Assembly: GCA_023415055.1 (NCBI GenBank) | Contig: JAEZLZ010000003.1 | Coordinates: 1-5,536 of the forward strand | Reading direction: 5' to 3' | Source of the DNA: Bacillota bacterium | GTDB lineage: Bacteria > Bacillota > Clostridia > Lachnospirales > Lachnospiraceae | Length of the DNA: 5,536 nt | Part shown: positions 1 through 5,536 of the stretch, one piece after another | Numbering within the stretch: the first letter of the stretch is position 1 | How the letters are laid out: each line of letters begins with the position of its first letter | Notes under the pieces: model-generated | The model's input: the letters and a program-made list of their open reading frames with translations, nothing else | What the model was told of the DNA's origin: nothing | The model's database searches: none | Program-made: the position numbers and the translations under genes

Positions 1-13
1 CCTCTAAGGGTGC

Positions 14-439
14 TTAATGGTTGGTGCGACAATGAGAACAATAGCCTAGAATTTCAATCTTGTGGTCTATGACTTCAAAATCTGTGGCCTTGATAACCGC
101 TTCATCTAAAAGGGCACAAGGACAGTCTGGTATTGGAAAATACTGATGACATTTAAGGCAAACCATATAATGTTTATGAGTAGGTGTATAGAGCTCATAA
201 ACATTTTTTTTGTCTTCAGGCAAAGTATTTTTTACCACAATATGGTGGGCCTCAAAATTTTCTAAAATACGATAAACCGTAGAGAGGTTAAGGGTAGGAT
301 GAAGGAGAACAGCCTGCTGATAAAGCTCTTCTACAGAATGAGGACGTGTTAATTGACGTAGTAGAGATAACAAAATATCCCGTTGTTTACTATATTTAAT
401 ACCATGTTGGCGAAGTAAATCTTGATTAGAAGGTGTCAT
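14..439 (-). CDS. Fur-family metal-responsive transcriptional regulator
   Basis: A complete 141-residue protein, the usual size for the Fur/Zur/PerR family of cytosolic dimeric DNA-binding repressors. Residues 1-83 form the winged helix-turn-helix, with the recognition-helix signature LNLSTVYRILENF at 50-62. Residues 84-141 form the metal-binding dimerisation domain. C94/C97 and C134/C137 are the two CxxC pairs of the structural zinc site. H88, H90 and E82, with H126 as a further candidate, are placed like regulatory-metal ligands. By my hand alignment, two of the five PerR metal ligands are absent: PerR H37 aligns with P33 and D104 with F101. That argues against a peroxide sensor and leaves Fur, Zur or another specificity open. 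An extra CPC (C106, C108) follows the first CxxC pair. The start is supported by AAAGGA (complement of 450-455) ten bases upstream. The gene is divergent from the M16 peptidase and a dyad brackets its -10, suggesting autoregulation. Family is confident; the sensed metal is not determined. Confidence 0.95.
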   Translation of the reverse strand: MTPSNQDLLRQHGIKYSKQRDILLSLLRQLTRPHSVEELYQQAVLLHPTLNLSTVYRILENFEAHHIVVKNTLPEDKKNVYELYTPTHKHYMVCLKCHQYFPIPDCPCALLDEAVIKATDFEVIDHKIEILGYCSHCRTNH

Positions 440-474
440 AAGTAAAGAATCCTTTCATGAGTTAATCTAAAACT

Positions 475-494
475 ATAGGTCTATTATAACCTAT
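475..494. promoter_or_regulatory. Candidate operator: ATAGGT-N8-ACCTAT dyad over the minus-strand -10
   Basis: ATAGGT at 475-480 and ACCTAT at 489-494 are perfect inverted half-sites separated by eight bases that contain the minus-strand TATAAT. A protein bound here would block transcription of the Fur-family gene, so autoregulation is the simplest reading. On the minus strand a further TAGGT (complement of 507-511) repeats the half-site upstream. The dyad does not resemble the classical Fur box, the B. subtilis PerR box or the Zur box, so the binding protein is inferred only from position. Confidence 0.4.
483..488 (-). promoter_or_regulatory. Likely -10 box of the Fur-family gene
   Basis: The minus strand reads a perfect TATAAT here, 44 bases upstream of the Fur-family start codon. 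Transcription would begin near position 476 and give a short leader containing AAAGGA. The expected -35 position (about 506-511) reads TAGGTT, a poor match to TTGACA, so the promoter may be weak or activator-dependent. The box lies inside the spacer of an inverted repeat, a typical place for a repressor operator. Confidence 0.55.
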
Positions 495-524
495 TGTGTA
501 GCAAAAACCTACTTTTTTGAACAA

Positions 525-540
525 TAAAGGAAGTCCTTTA
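525..540. promoter_or_regulatory. Perfect 7-2-7 palindrome TAAAGGAAGTCCTTTA
   Basis: Seven-base arms (525-531 and 534-540) are perfectly complementary around a central AG. The right arm overlaps the likely -35 of the plus-strand promoter (537-542), where a bound repressor would block RNA polymerase. It lies upstream of the expected start of transcription, so a DNA operator is more likely than an RNA hairpin. Its half-site differs from that of the 475-494 dyad, so one protein probably does not recognise both. The binding factor is unknown. Confidence 0.4.
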
Positions 541-563
541 CTTTGAGGAAAGTATGCTATAAT
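537..563 (+). promoter_or_regulatory. Extended -10 promoter for the M16 peptidase gene
   Basis: TATAAT at 558-563 is a consensus -10 box, preceded by TG at 555-556 to give the extended form TGCTATAAT. The best -35 candidate is TTTACT at 537-542 (four of six matches), but its spacer is only 15 bases, so the extended -10 may carry most of the recognition. Transcription would start near 570, leaving a purine-rich leader of about 34 bases before the start codon at 604. Confidence 0.7.
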
Positions 564-603
564 AAAAAATAAAGAGGACGGGAGACTAAGAAAGGATTAA
601 ATA

Positions 604-3531
604 ATGACTTGGGAAGTTTTAAAAATAAAGGAAGGCTTTCAGCTCATGGAGCAACAGGAGTTAAAAGAAATAGCCAGTATTGGACGTGTCTTTAAACATC
701 TAGAGAGTGGGGCCACATTAGTGGCAATAAGTAATAATGATCCTCACAAAGTTTTTAGTATAAGCTTTAAGACGCCACCTACTGATGATACAGGAGTGGC
801 CCATATTTTAGAGCATGCCGTATGTTGTTCTTCAGAGAAATATCCGTTGAAGGATACCTTTATGGCCTTTGAAAAAGGATCCCTTTGTACCAGTTTTAAT
901 GCCTGCACTTATCCAGATCTGACAATGTATTATGGGGCCACCTTACACGAAGAAGATTTGATGCATATGATGGATGTTTTAACAGATTTAGTATTTCATC
1001 CCCTTATTTATAAAAAAAGTCTTTTTTTCAAACAAGAAGGGTGGCATTATACACTGGATAAGCCCCAAGGTAACTTAGGTTATAGTGGGGTGGTTTATCA
1101 TGAAATGTTAAGTGAATACAGTGATCCAAGTGCTTACTTACAGCGTGGTATTTCACAAGGCCTTTTTCCAGATACTTGTTATACCTTTGATTCAGGTGGA
1201 ATCCCTCAAGACCTAGTGACTTTAAGTGAAAAAGATTTTTTGAAGTTTCATGAGCAACATTATCAAGGTAAAAATAGCCTTCTCTATCTTTATGGAGATG
1301 GAGATTTACAACGTCAATTGGCCTTTTTGAATCAAGTCCTTAGTCATTCACCTAAGGTAGAAAAAGGTAAAGAGGAGGACAAAGAAGAAGTGGCATTATG
1401 GCAAACGCCCTTTGAAGTACCTGGGTGGCAGCAGCTTAACTATCCTGCTCTTTCTCCAAAGGAAGGAGAGGACTATTTGGCTTGGAGCTTTGTAATTGGT
1501 GAAGCTGAGGATGCAGAGCTTCGCTTAGGCTTTGAGGTACTAGAGCATCTCTTGCTTAAAAGTGCTGCTTCACCTCTAAACAAAGTGCTAATAGGGGAAA
1601 ACCCTTTAGGAAAGAGCTTGGAAGAAGGTGGCTATGATTCTTTTAGAAGACAACCTACCTTTTCCATAGTTTTAAAGGGGACCCATAAGGAAAAAGCCCA
1701 CCTTTTTAAACAGCGCATTGAGGAGACCTTAACAGAGTTAGCCGAAAAGGGAATTGATGAAACCCTTTTAGAAGCTTCTTTGCATACAGTGGGCTTTGCT
1801 TTAAAAGAAGGGGAATATGCCTATGAAGCGAAAGGCATTATTTATAATGAACTTATTTTAAATAGTTTGCGCTATGAGGGAGCTCCTTTTACGCACCTAA
1901 CTTATGAAGGGCCTTTTAAAAGAATTCAAAGGATGGCCAAGAAAGGCTATTTTGAAGGACTTATCAAAAATTATTTGCTGGAGAATCCTCATCAACTTTT
2001 GACTGTTCTTACCCCTTCTGAGACTTTAGCCCAGCAGCAACTAGAAGAAGAAGAGAGGCAACTAAAAGAGCAAAGAAAGAAGTTTAGTAAAGAAGAACTA
2101 CAGGCTATCTGGTCCTTACAAAAGACTTTAGAAGAAGAGAATCAAGAAGAAGAAAGTGGCCTTATTCCTCGTCTAAAAAAAGAAGATTTAGCACAAAAAG
2201 GGGAAGAATTAACCTTTAGAAAGGAAAGCTGGGGAGGCATGTCCGTCATTTATGAACCTTCAGGCCTTCAAGGTATCGTGTATATTCATTTACTCTTTGA
2301 TACCACCGGAGTACTAGAAGAAGACCTCCCTTATTTAGGACTCCTTACTCAGCTGCTTACTTATGTAGGCACCCAAAAATATTCAGCAGATGCACTAGAA
2401 AATGCCATTAATCGATTAACAGGAGGGATTAATTGCAGCTTAAATACTTATACTAAGGGAGATGTGTATGAGCAGCAAACCCCTTATTTAAAAATAAGTG
2501 CCAAGGTAGAGGAAGAAGAGATAGAAGCTTTTAAAGAGTTGATGCAAGAAATTATAACCACGACTCAGTTTCAAGAGAAAAATAAAATAAGGGAGTGGGT
2601 GCGTTTTGTGCATTATGAAATGAAACGTAGCTTTGAAAGTGCTCCCGAATACCGTGCAACTAAACGTCTTTTTAGTCAACTGACTTGGGCAGGTGCTTAT
2701 GAGGATAAGGTAGGAGGACTAGCCTATTATTCTTTCTTGGAAGAATTGGATGGGCATTTTGAGGAACAAATTGAGGGTGTTTGTCAAAAGTTACAAGTTG
2801 TTTATGAAAGAGTCTTTCACCAACAAGCTTTAACGCTTAGCCTGACATGTCTTGAACCTTGCTATGAGGCAGTGAAGGCTTGCTTGTTGGAACTAAAGGA
2901 AGCCCTACCTCAGGTTATTATAGAGAAACAAGTCTATCAATTGGGGCCTAAACCTGAAAGAGAAGGCTATATGACGAGTCATGCTTTATATACCGTGGCC
3001 CAAGGTGGTAACTTTGTGAAAAAAGGCTATGGTTTTCATGGGGCACTTTATGCCATCAGTTCCTTACTAGAAAGTGGCTATTTATGGGAAAAGGTACGTT
3101 TACAAGGGGGAGCTTATGGTTGTGACCTTTTAGTGGACCGTCTAGGAAATGTCATTCTTTGTTCTTATGCTGATCCGCATTTAACGGAGACCTTAGAAGT
3201 CTTTCAAAAAATAGGAGATTTTCTTAGGACATTAACATTAACTCAAGAGGAGCTAGATGAGATTATTATTGGTACCATTGGTGCATTGGACCTTCCCTTA
3301 ACAACAGAACAAAAAAGTGAAAGAGCCCTAAGCTATGGGTTAAGTGGTATAGAAACTCAAAGCTTAGAAAGGGAGAGAAAAGAAATTCTTGAATTAACCA
3401 GTGAGCAAATAAGGGCATATGGCGCTTATTTTCAAGAAGCCCTTACAGGGGAAGCTTTATGTGTGATAGGGAATGCCAAGAAGCTTAAAAAGCACAAAAA
3501 ACTTTTTGAAAGACTAACGCCCTTTTATTAA
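604..3531 (+). CDS. M16C zinc metallopeptidase, presequence protease (PreP)/falcilysin-like
   Basis: A complete 975-residue protein with the length and full two-half architecture of PreP-type peptidases, which enclose short unfolded peptides in a chamber and cleave them. The inverted zinc motif HILEH at 67-71 supplies H67, H71 and the catalytic base E70. E167 in GVVYHEM, 96 residues after H71, matches the third zinc ligand of plant PreP. DSGG follows at 196-199. Residues about 470-530 form a Glu/Lys/Gln-rich linker, probably the helical hairpin of the M16C-associated region, ending in IPRL at 521-524. The C-terminal half has GGNF at 801-804 and R832 and Y838 in VRLQGGAYG, spaced like the PreP pair that completes the active site. 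No signal peptide or membrane segment is seen, so it is probably cytosolic. AAAGGA at 591-596, seven bases before ATG, supports the start. The active-site flank (HAVCCSS, DTF, SLCTSFNACTYP) departs from the usual HSVLCGS, EPF, TFLNA pattern, so substrate preference may differ. Family is confident; substrate unknown. Confidence 0.95.
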   Translation: MTWEVLKIKEGFQLMEQQELKEIASIGRVFKHLESGATLVAISNNDPHKVFSISFKTPPTDDTGVAHILEHAVCCSSEKYPLKDTFMAFEKGSLCTSFNACTYPDLTMYYGATLHEEDLMHMMDVLTDLVFHPLIYKKSLFFKQEGWHYTLDKPQGNLGYSGVVYHEMLSEYSDPSAYLQRGISQGLFPDTCYTFDSGGIPQDLVTLSEKDFLKFHEQHYQGKNSLLYLYGDGDLQRQLAFLNQVLSHSPKVEKGKEEDKEEVALWQTPFEVPGWQQLNYPALSPKEGEDYLAWSFVIGEAEDAELRLGFEVLEHLLLKSAASPLNKVLIGENPLGKSLEEGGYDSFRRQPTFSIVLKGTHKEKAHLFKQRIEETLTELAEKGIDETLLEASLHTVGFALKEGEYAYEAKGIIYNELILNSLRYEGAPFTHLTYEGPFKRIQRMAKKGYFEGLIKNYLLENPHQLLTVLTPSETLAQQQLEEEERQLKEQRKKFSKEELQAIWSLQKTLEEENQEEESGLIPRLKKEDLAQKGEELTFRKESWGGMSVIYEPSGLQGIVYIHLLFDTTGVLEEDLPYLGLLTQLLTYVGTQKYSADALENAINRLTGGINCSLNTYTKGDVYEQQTPYLKISAKVEEEEIEAFKELMQEIITTTQFQEKNKIREWVRFVHYEMKRSFESAPEYRATKRLFSQLTWAGAYEDKVGGLAYYSFLEELDGHFEEQIEGVCQKLQVVYERVFHQQALTLSLTCLEPCYEAVKACLLELKEALPQVIIEKQVYQLGPKPEREGYMTSHALYTVAQGGNFVKKGYGFHGALYAISSLLESGYLWEKVRLQGGAYGCDLLVDRLGNVILCSYADPHLTETLEVFQKIGDFLRTLTLTQEELDEIIIGTIGALDLPLTTEQKSERALSYGLSGIETQSLERERKEILELTSEQIRAYGAYFQEALTGEALCVIGNAKKLKKHKKLFERLTPFY

Positions 3532-3563
3532 GTCTCTCATTTTTAAAGATTTATTTAAAAAAG

Positions 3564-3615
3564 TCTCATACTCTTTAGGATTTTGGGAAAATCTAAAGGA
3601 GAATGGAGTGTGAGA
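3564..3615 (+). promoter_or_regulatory. Predicted leader hairpin over the L,D-transpeptidase ribosome binding region
   Basis: Bases 3564-3573 pair with 3606-3615 over ten positions (nine Watson-Crick and one G-U). Stacked on this, 3574-3584 pairs with 3588-3597 through ten pairs and one bulged G, closed by a GGG loop. The 3' side leaves GGAGAATG (3598-3605) as an eight-base bulge. The stronger-looking AAAGGAG (3595-3601) is therefore partly exposed but 15 bases from the start. The better-spaced GGAG (3605-3608, eight bases before ATG) is largely paired. No T-run follows, so it is not a terminator. A role in limiting translation of the downstream gene is inference. Confidence 0.5.
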
Positions 3616-3616
3616 G

Positions 3617-5032
3617 ATGGTAAAAAAGGTAGGCATATTTTTAATCGTTTGTAGTCTAGCGGTAAGTGGTTTAAGAGCTGAAACGGTGACACAACCTAAG
3701 GGGGCCTTATGCAAAGAAATAGCCTTAGAGATTTTAGAAGAAAGCCCTAAGGTTATTCTTTATCAAGGAAAAGTTTATCCTGTTTACCAACTTTATGAGA
3801 CAACCTATGTCACATTAGAAACATTAGAAGCAATGGGTGCAATTCTTACATTAGGTGAAAAAGAGACATCTATTTATTTAGGAAAAGGAGCAGAGGCACA
3901 TCCCTTACCCCCTCTTTCCTTTGAACGAGGAATCGCCTCTTTTAGCGAAAGGACAATCTATATAGGAAATGTAAAGACCTACAGTTTAACTTGGCAAGGA
4001 CATACCCTTGTTCCTGTAGCTGCTTTAAAGGCCTTATGGGAAATAAAGGAGGCAGGGGGCATTTATCATGTAGGGCCTCGTTATACAAGTTGGGAAAGCC
4101 TCTATGAACTAAGAGAAAGTGGATTTAAGAGCTTAGTGGATTATCCTTTATATGTAGAGCTACAAGAACTTTATTGGGATGGTAAGGCCTTTGTAAAAAA
4201 GCAGCTTCTTCCCTTTGTAGTAGAAGCGCATCAAACTTATACAGGAGAGCCTTTTGGAAAGATAGGAGAAGGCCATTTAGTCCATTATTATGTGAGGAGA
4301 CTTAATGGGGTAGACATCGAATCAGAGCAAAGTTTTTACGGGCAAGATAATGAGAAGTTTTTTAAAACCTGTTGCTATTTAAGTAGGAGGAGGTATTTAG
4401 AAGAACTTTTTAAGCCTTATCATGTGAAGGGTACTTTAAAGTATAATATAGGTTCTTTTAAAGAAGGGGAAAGCGTCATCATCTGGCGAACAGAAAAACG
4501 TCAATACTATGTGGTTTTAGATCAGCAAAGTAAAAAGTATGTCTTGCCTTGGGATAGTTTAAGGATTGAAGGAGATGTAGGAACCTATGGAGGGAAACCT
4601 ACAGATTTAGAAATAGAGGACTACGTGACCATTAAAGATATAGAAAGTGAAACCCCTTATCTTATATGGACAGATTTGAGGCGACAACGCACCTATATAT
4701 TGAAAAAGGAGAAAGGAAGTTGGCAGCTTCAAAAACGCTTTGTTTGTTCCAGTGGGAAAAATAGTAGTCCCACACCACGGGGACTTTTTAAGGTAGAGTA
4801 CTCCATTCCTTATTTAGGAATGGATAAAGGGTATCAGTGTAAAAATGCCATGGTCTTTTTTAGAGACTATATGTACCATTCCATTCTTTTTGATAGAGAA
4901 GGAAAATATGTGATTAGAGGCCTCTATGAGTTAGGTTATCGGGCATCTCATGGTTGCGTACGCCTTTCTGAAGAAGATAGTGCTTGGATTTATAAGTATG
5001 TTCCTCTTGGAACAACAGTTTGGATTCATTAA
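3617..5032 (+). CDS. Secreted L,D-transpeptidase with C-terminal YkuD catalytic domain
   Basis: A 471-residue exported enzyme predicted to make 3-3 peptidoglycan cross-links or attach groups to stem peptides outside the membrane. Residues 1-21 form a signal peptide (MVKK, a hydrophobic core, then GLRA) with likely cleavage after A21. C12 lacks a proper lipobox, so a lipoprotein is unlikely. Residues about 46-82 and 115-155 resemble two weak copper-amine-oxidase-N-type stalk repeats (for example GHTLVPVAALKAL). Residues about 271-320 look like an SH3-like module (GESVIIW, then KKYVLPWDSLRI), followed by an EIEDYV linker common in clostridial family members. The YkuD domain spans about 347-470, with H421 in MYHSILFD and SHGCVRL at 444-450, giving H445, nucleophile C447 and R449. 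It therefore looks catalytically intact. An in-frame TGA at 3611 excludes a longer start. The gene lies 85 bases after the peptidase gene, probably on the same transcript, and ends in a strong terminator. The residue 155-270 region is not recognised. Confidence 0.95.
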   Translation: MVKKVGIFLIVCSLAVSGLRAETVTQPKGALCKEIALEILEESPKVILYQGKVYPVYQLYETTYVTLETLEAMGAILTLGEKETSIYLGKGAEAHPLPPLSFERGIASFSERTIYIGNVKTYSLTWQGHTLVPVAALKALWEIKEAGGIYHVGPRYTSWESLYELRESGFKSLVDYPLYVELQELYWDGKAFVKKQLLPFVVEAHQTYTGEPFGKIGEGHLVHYYVRRLNGVDIESEQSFYGQDNEKFFKTCCYLSRRRYLEELFKPYHVKGTLKYNIGSFKEGESVIIWRTEKRQYYVVLDQQSKKYVLPWDSLRIEGDVGTYGGKPTDLEIEDYVTIKDIESETPYLIWTDLRRQRTYILKKEKGSWQLQKRFVCSSGKNSSPTPRGLFKVEYSIPYLGMDKGYQCKNAMVFFRDYMYHSILFDREGKYVIRGLYELGYRASHGCVRLSEEDSAWIYKYVPLGTTVWIH

Positions 5033-5087
5033 AGGACTGCTATTTAACGGATTTCCTTAAGGAAACTGTTAAATAGCAGTCCTTTTT
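5031..5087 (+). terminator. Long intrinsic terminator after the L,D-transpeptidase gene
   Basis: An 18-base perfect stem pairs 5031-5048 with 5068-5085, and an inner stem TTTCC/GGAAA (5052-5056 with 5061-5065) closes on TTAA. A run of five T at 5083-5087 follows, partly inside the stem. The left arm begins with the last two bases of the stop codon. It is convincing for plus-strand transcripts. On the minus strand the tail is only TTTAATG, so termination of the convergent aminotransferase gene here would be weaker. Confidence 0.93.
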
Positions 5088-5092
5088 GATCT

Positions 5093-5175
5093 TGTAGGAA
5101 AGTTCGTATTCTACACTTTCACTACTTCGTGAACCAATACGTGTCCTATGGACACTTTTGTTCGAATGAGAAAGT
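5093..5175. repeat. Short spacer rich in inverted repeats; possible dispersed element copy
   Basis: This gap between the terminator and the convergent aminotransferase gene is unusually structured. GTGTCC-TAT-GGACAC (5141-5155) is a perfect hairpin. TTCAC/GTGAA (5118-5122 with 5129-5133) sits inside CGTATT/AATACG (5105-5110 with 5136-5141). TGTAG/CTACA (5093-5097 with 5111-5115) is an alternative pairing. GAAAGT occurs at 5098-5103 and 5170-5175, with its complement ACTTTC at 5115-5120. No coding potential is visible. The compact layout suggests a small palindromic intergenic repeat, but copy number cannot be judged from one window. Confidence 0.4.
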
Positions 5176-5536
5176 TTAAAGAACTAAAAGTCCACTTTCT
5201 TTAATAGCCTCAATGGCCTTTAAAATATTTTCTTCCTTTTCAACAAGAGCAATGCGAACAAAACCTTCCCCTTCTTCACCAAAGCTGATGCCAGGCACAA
5301 CCATGACATGAGCTTTATTCATCAAATCATAGGTAAAAGCTAAGGAAGACATATAATTTTTAGGAAGAGGTGCCCAAACAAACATACTTCCTTGAGGAAG
5401 TGGGATTTCCCAACCCAGTTCTTTTAACCCTTCTACCAATAGTTTGCCACGTTGATAATAGGTGTCATGAATGACTTTCACATAGTCTTGAGACCCCGTA
5501 AGGAGAGCAGCAGCTATCTTTTGGAAGGGAAGGAAC
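5176..5536 (-). CDS. Class I/II PLP-dependent aminotransferase, C-terminal part (5' end outside window)
   Basis: About 119 C-terminal residues of a fold-type I aminotransferase; the frame stays open past the right edge, so the N-terminus, the PLP lysine and most of the large domain are not seen. Visible landmarks are AALLTGSQDYV, YYQRGKLLVEGLKELGW, PQGSMFVWAPLP and VPGISFGEEGEGFVRIAL. The arginine in FVRIAL is at the position that binds the substrate carboxylate in this fold. The pattern fits the group that includes LL-diaminopimelate aminotransferase (DapL) and AlaC-like alanine aminotransferases, but the fragment does not settle the substrate. The GTG at 5479-5481 is an internal valine codon, because family-typical sequence continues upstream of it. 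The gene is convergent with the L,D-transpeptidase gene. If it were DapL it would supply a peptidoglycan precursor, but that link is speculative. Confidence 0.9.
   Translation of the reverse strand, partial: FLPFQKIAAALLTGSQDYVKVIHDTYYQRGKLLVEGLKELGWEIPLPQGSMFVWAPLPKNYMSSLAFTYDLMNKAHVMVVPGISFGEEGEGFVRIALVEKEENILKAIEAIKESGLLVL

Noticed and set aside
498..512. GTAG/CTAC inverted repeat in the divergent spacer
   Set aside because: Four-base arms around a seven-base spacer are expected by chance in this composition.
2488..2679. 63-codon minus-strand open frame inside the M16 peptidase gene
   Set aside because: It lies wholly inside a confidently identified gene on the other strand, and its product looks like no known protein family.
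3506..3534. Separate promoter for the L,D-transpeptidase gene (TTGAAA at 3506)
   Set aside because: A 17-base spacing leads to TAAGTC, a poor -10, and no better match was seen in the gap.
3540..3561. TTTTTAAA/TTTAAAAA inverted repeat after the peptidase stop codon as a terminator
   Set aside because: The stem is entirely A-T with no following T-run, so it is too weak to call a terminator.
3603..3623. Six-codon leader frame (MECERW) overlapping the L,D-transpeptidase start codon
   Set aside because: Its ATG lies one base after AAAGGAG, too close for normal initiation, and so short a frame can occur by chance. Conservation in orthologues would be needed to revive it.
3514..3714. 66-codon minus-strand open frame spanning the gap between peptidase and L,D-transpeptidase genes
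   Set aside because: It overlaps the ends of two well-supported genes, covers the predicted leader hairpin and encodes nothing recognisable.
5176..5481. Reading the aminotransferase as a complete 101-residue protein starting at GTG 5481
   Set aside because: The same frame continues upstream to the window edge with family-typical sequence (AALLTGSQDYV), so the GTG is an internal valine codon and the gene is cut only by the window.

Overview
The window looks like AT-rich DNA from a Gram-positive Firmicute, probably a clostridial (Lachnospirales-like) anaerobe. The pointers are A-rich leaders with AAAGGA/GGAG ribosome binding sites, a PreP-type M16C peptidase, and a secreted L,D-transpeptidase of clostridial layout. 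I did not identify the species.

Layout: (1) A complete Fur-family metalloregulator lies on the minus strand at 14-439. (2) The divergent spacer 440-603 holds a promoter for each direction. Each promoter carries its own inverted repeat: ATAGGT-N8-ACCTAT brackets the minus-strand -10, and TAAAGGAAGTCCTTTA runs into the likely plus-strand -35. (3) A 975-residue presequence-protease-like zinc metallopeptidase (M16C) is at 604-3531. (4) An 85-base gap carries a strong predicted hairpin that ends one base before the next start codon. (5) A secreted L,D-transpeptidase (YkuD) is at 3617-5032. (6) A long intrinsic terminator starts inside its stop codon. (7) A short spacer rich in inverted repeats (about 5093-5175) follows, and may be a copy of a dispersed element. 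(8) The C-terminal part of a class I/II PLP aminotransferase, convergent with the transpeptidase gene, runs off the right edge.

The peptidase and transpeptidase are co-directional, with no terminator seen between them and one strong terminator after the second, so a two-gene transcript is plausible. Their roles do not form an obvious pathway: one is probably a cytosolic peptide-degrading enzyme, the other acts on peptidoglycan outside the membrane. The Fur-family protein may control its own promoter, and possibly the divergent one, but this is inference from position.

I see no mobile element, CRISPR array, tRNA or rRNA, and no convincing new multigene system. The points most worth a second look are non-coding: the two different dyads in the divergent promoter region, the hairpin at the transpeptidase start, and the structured spacer at 5093-5175.
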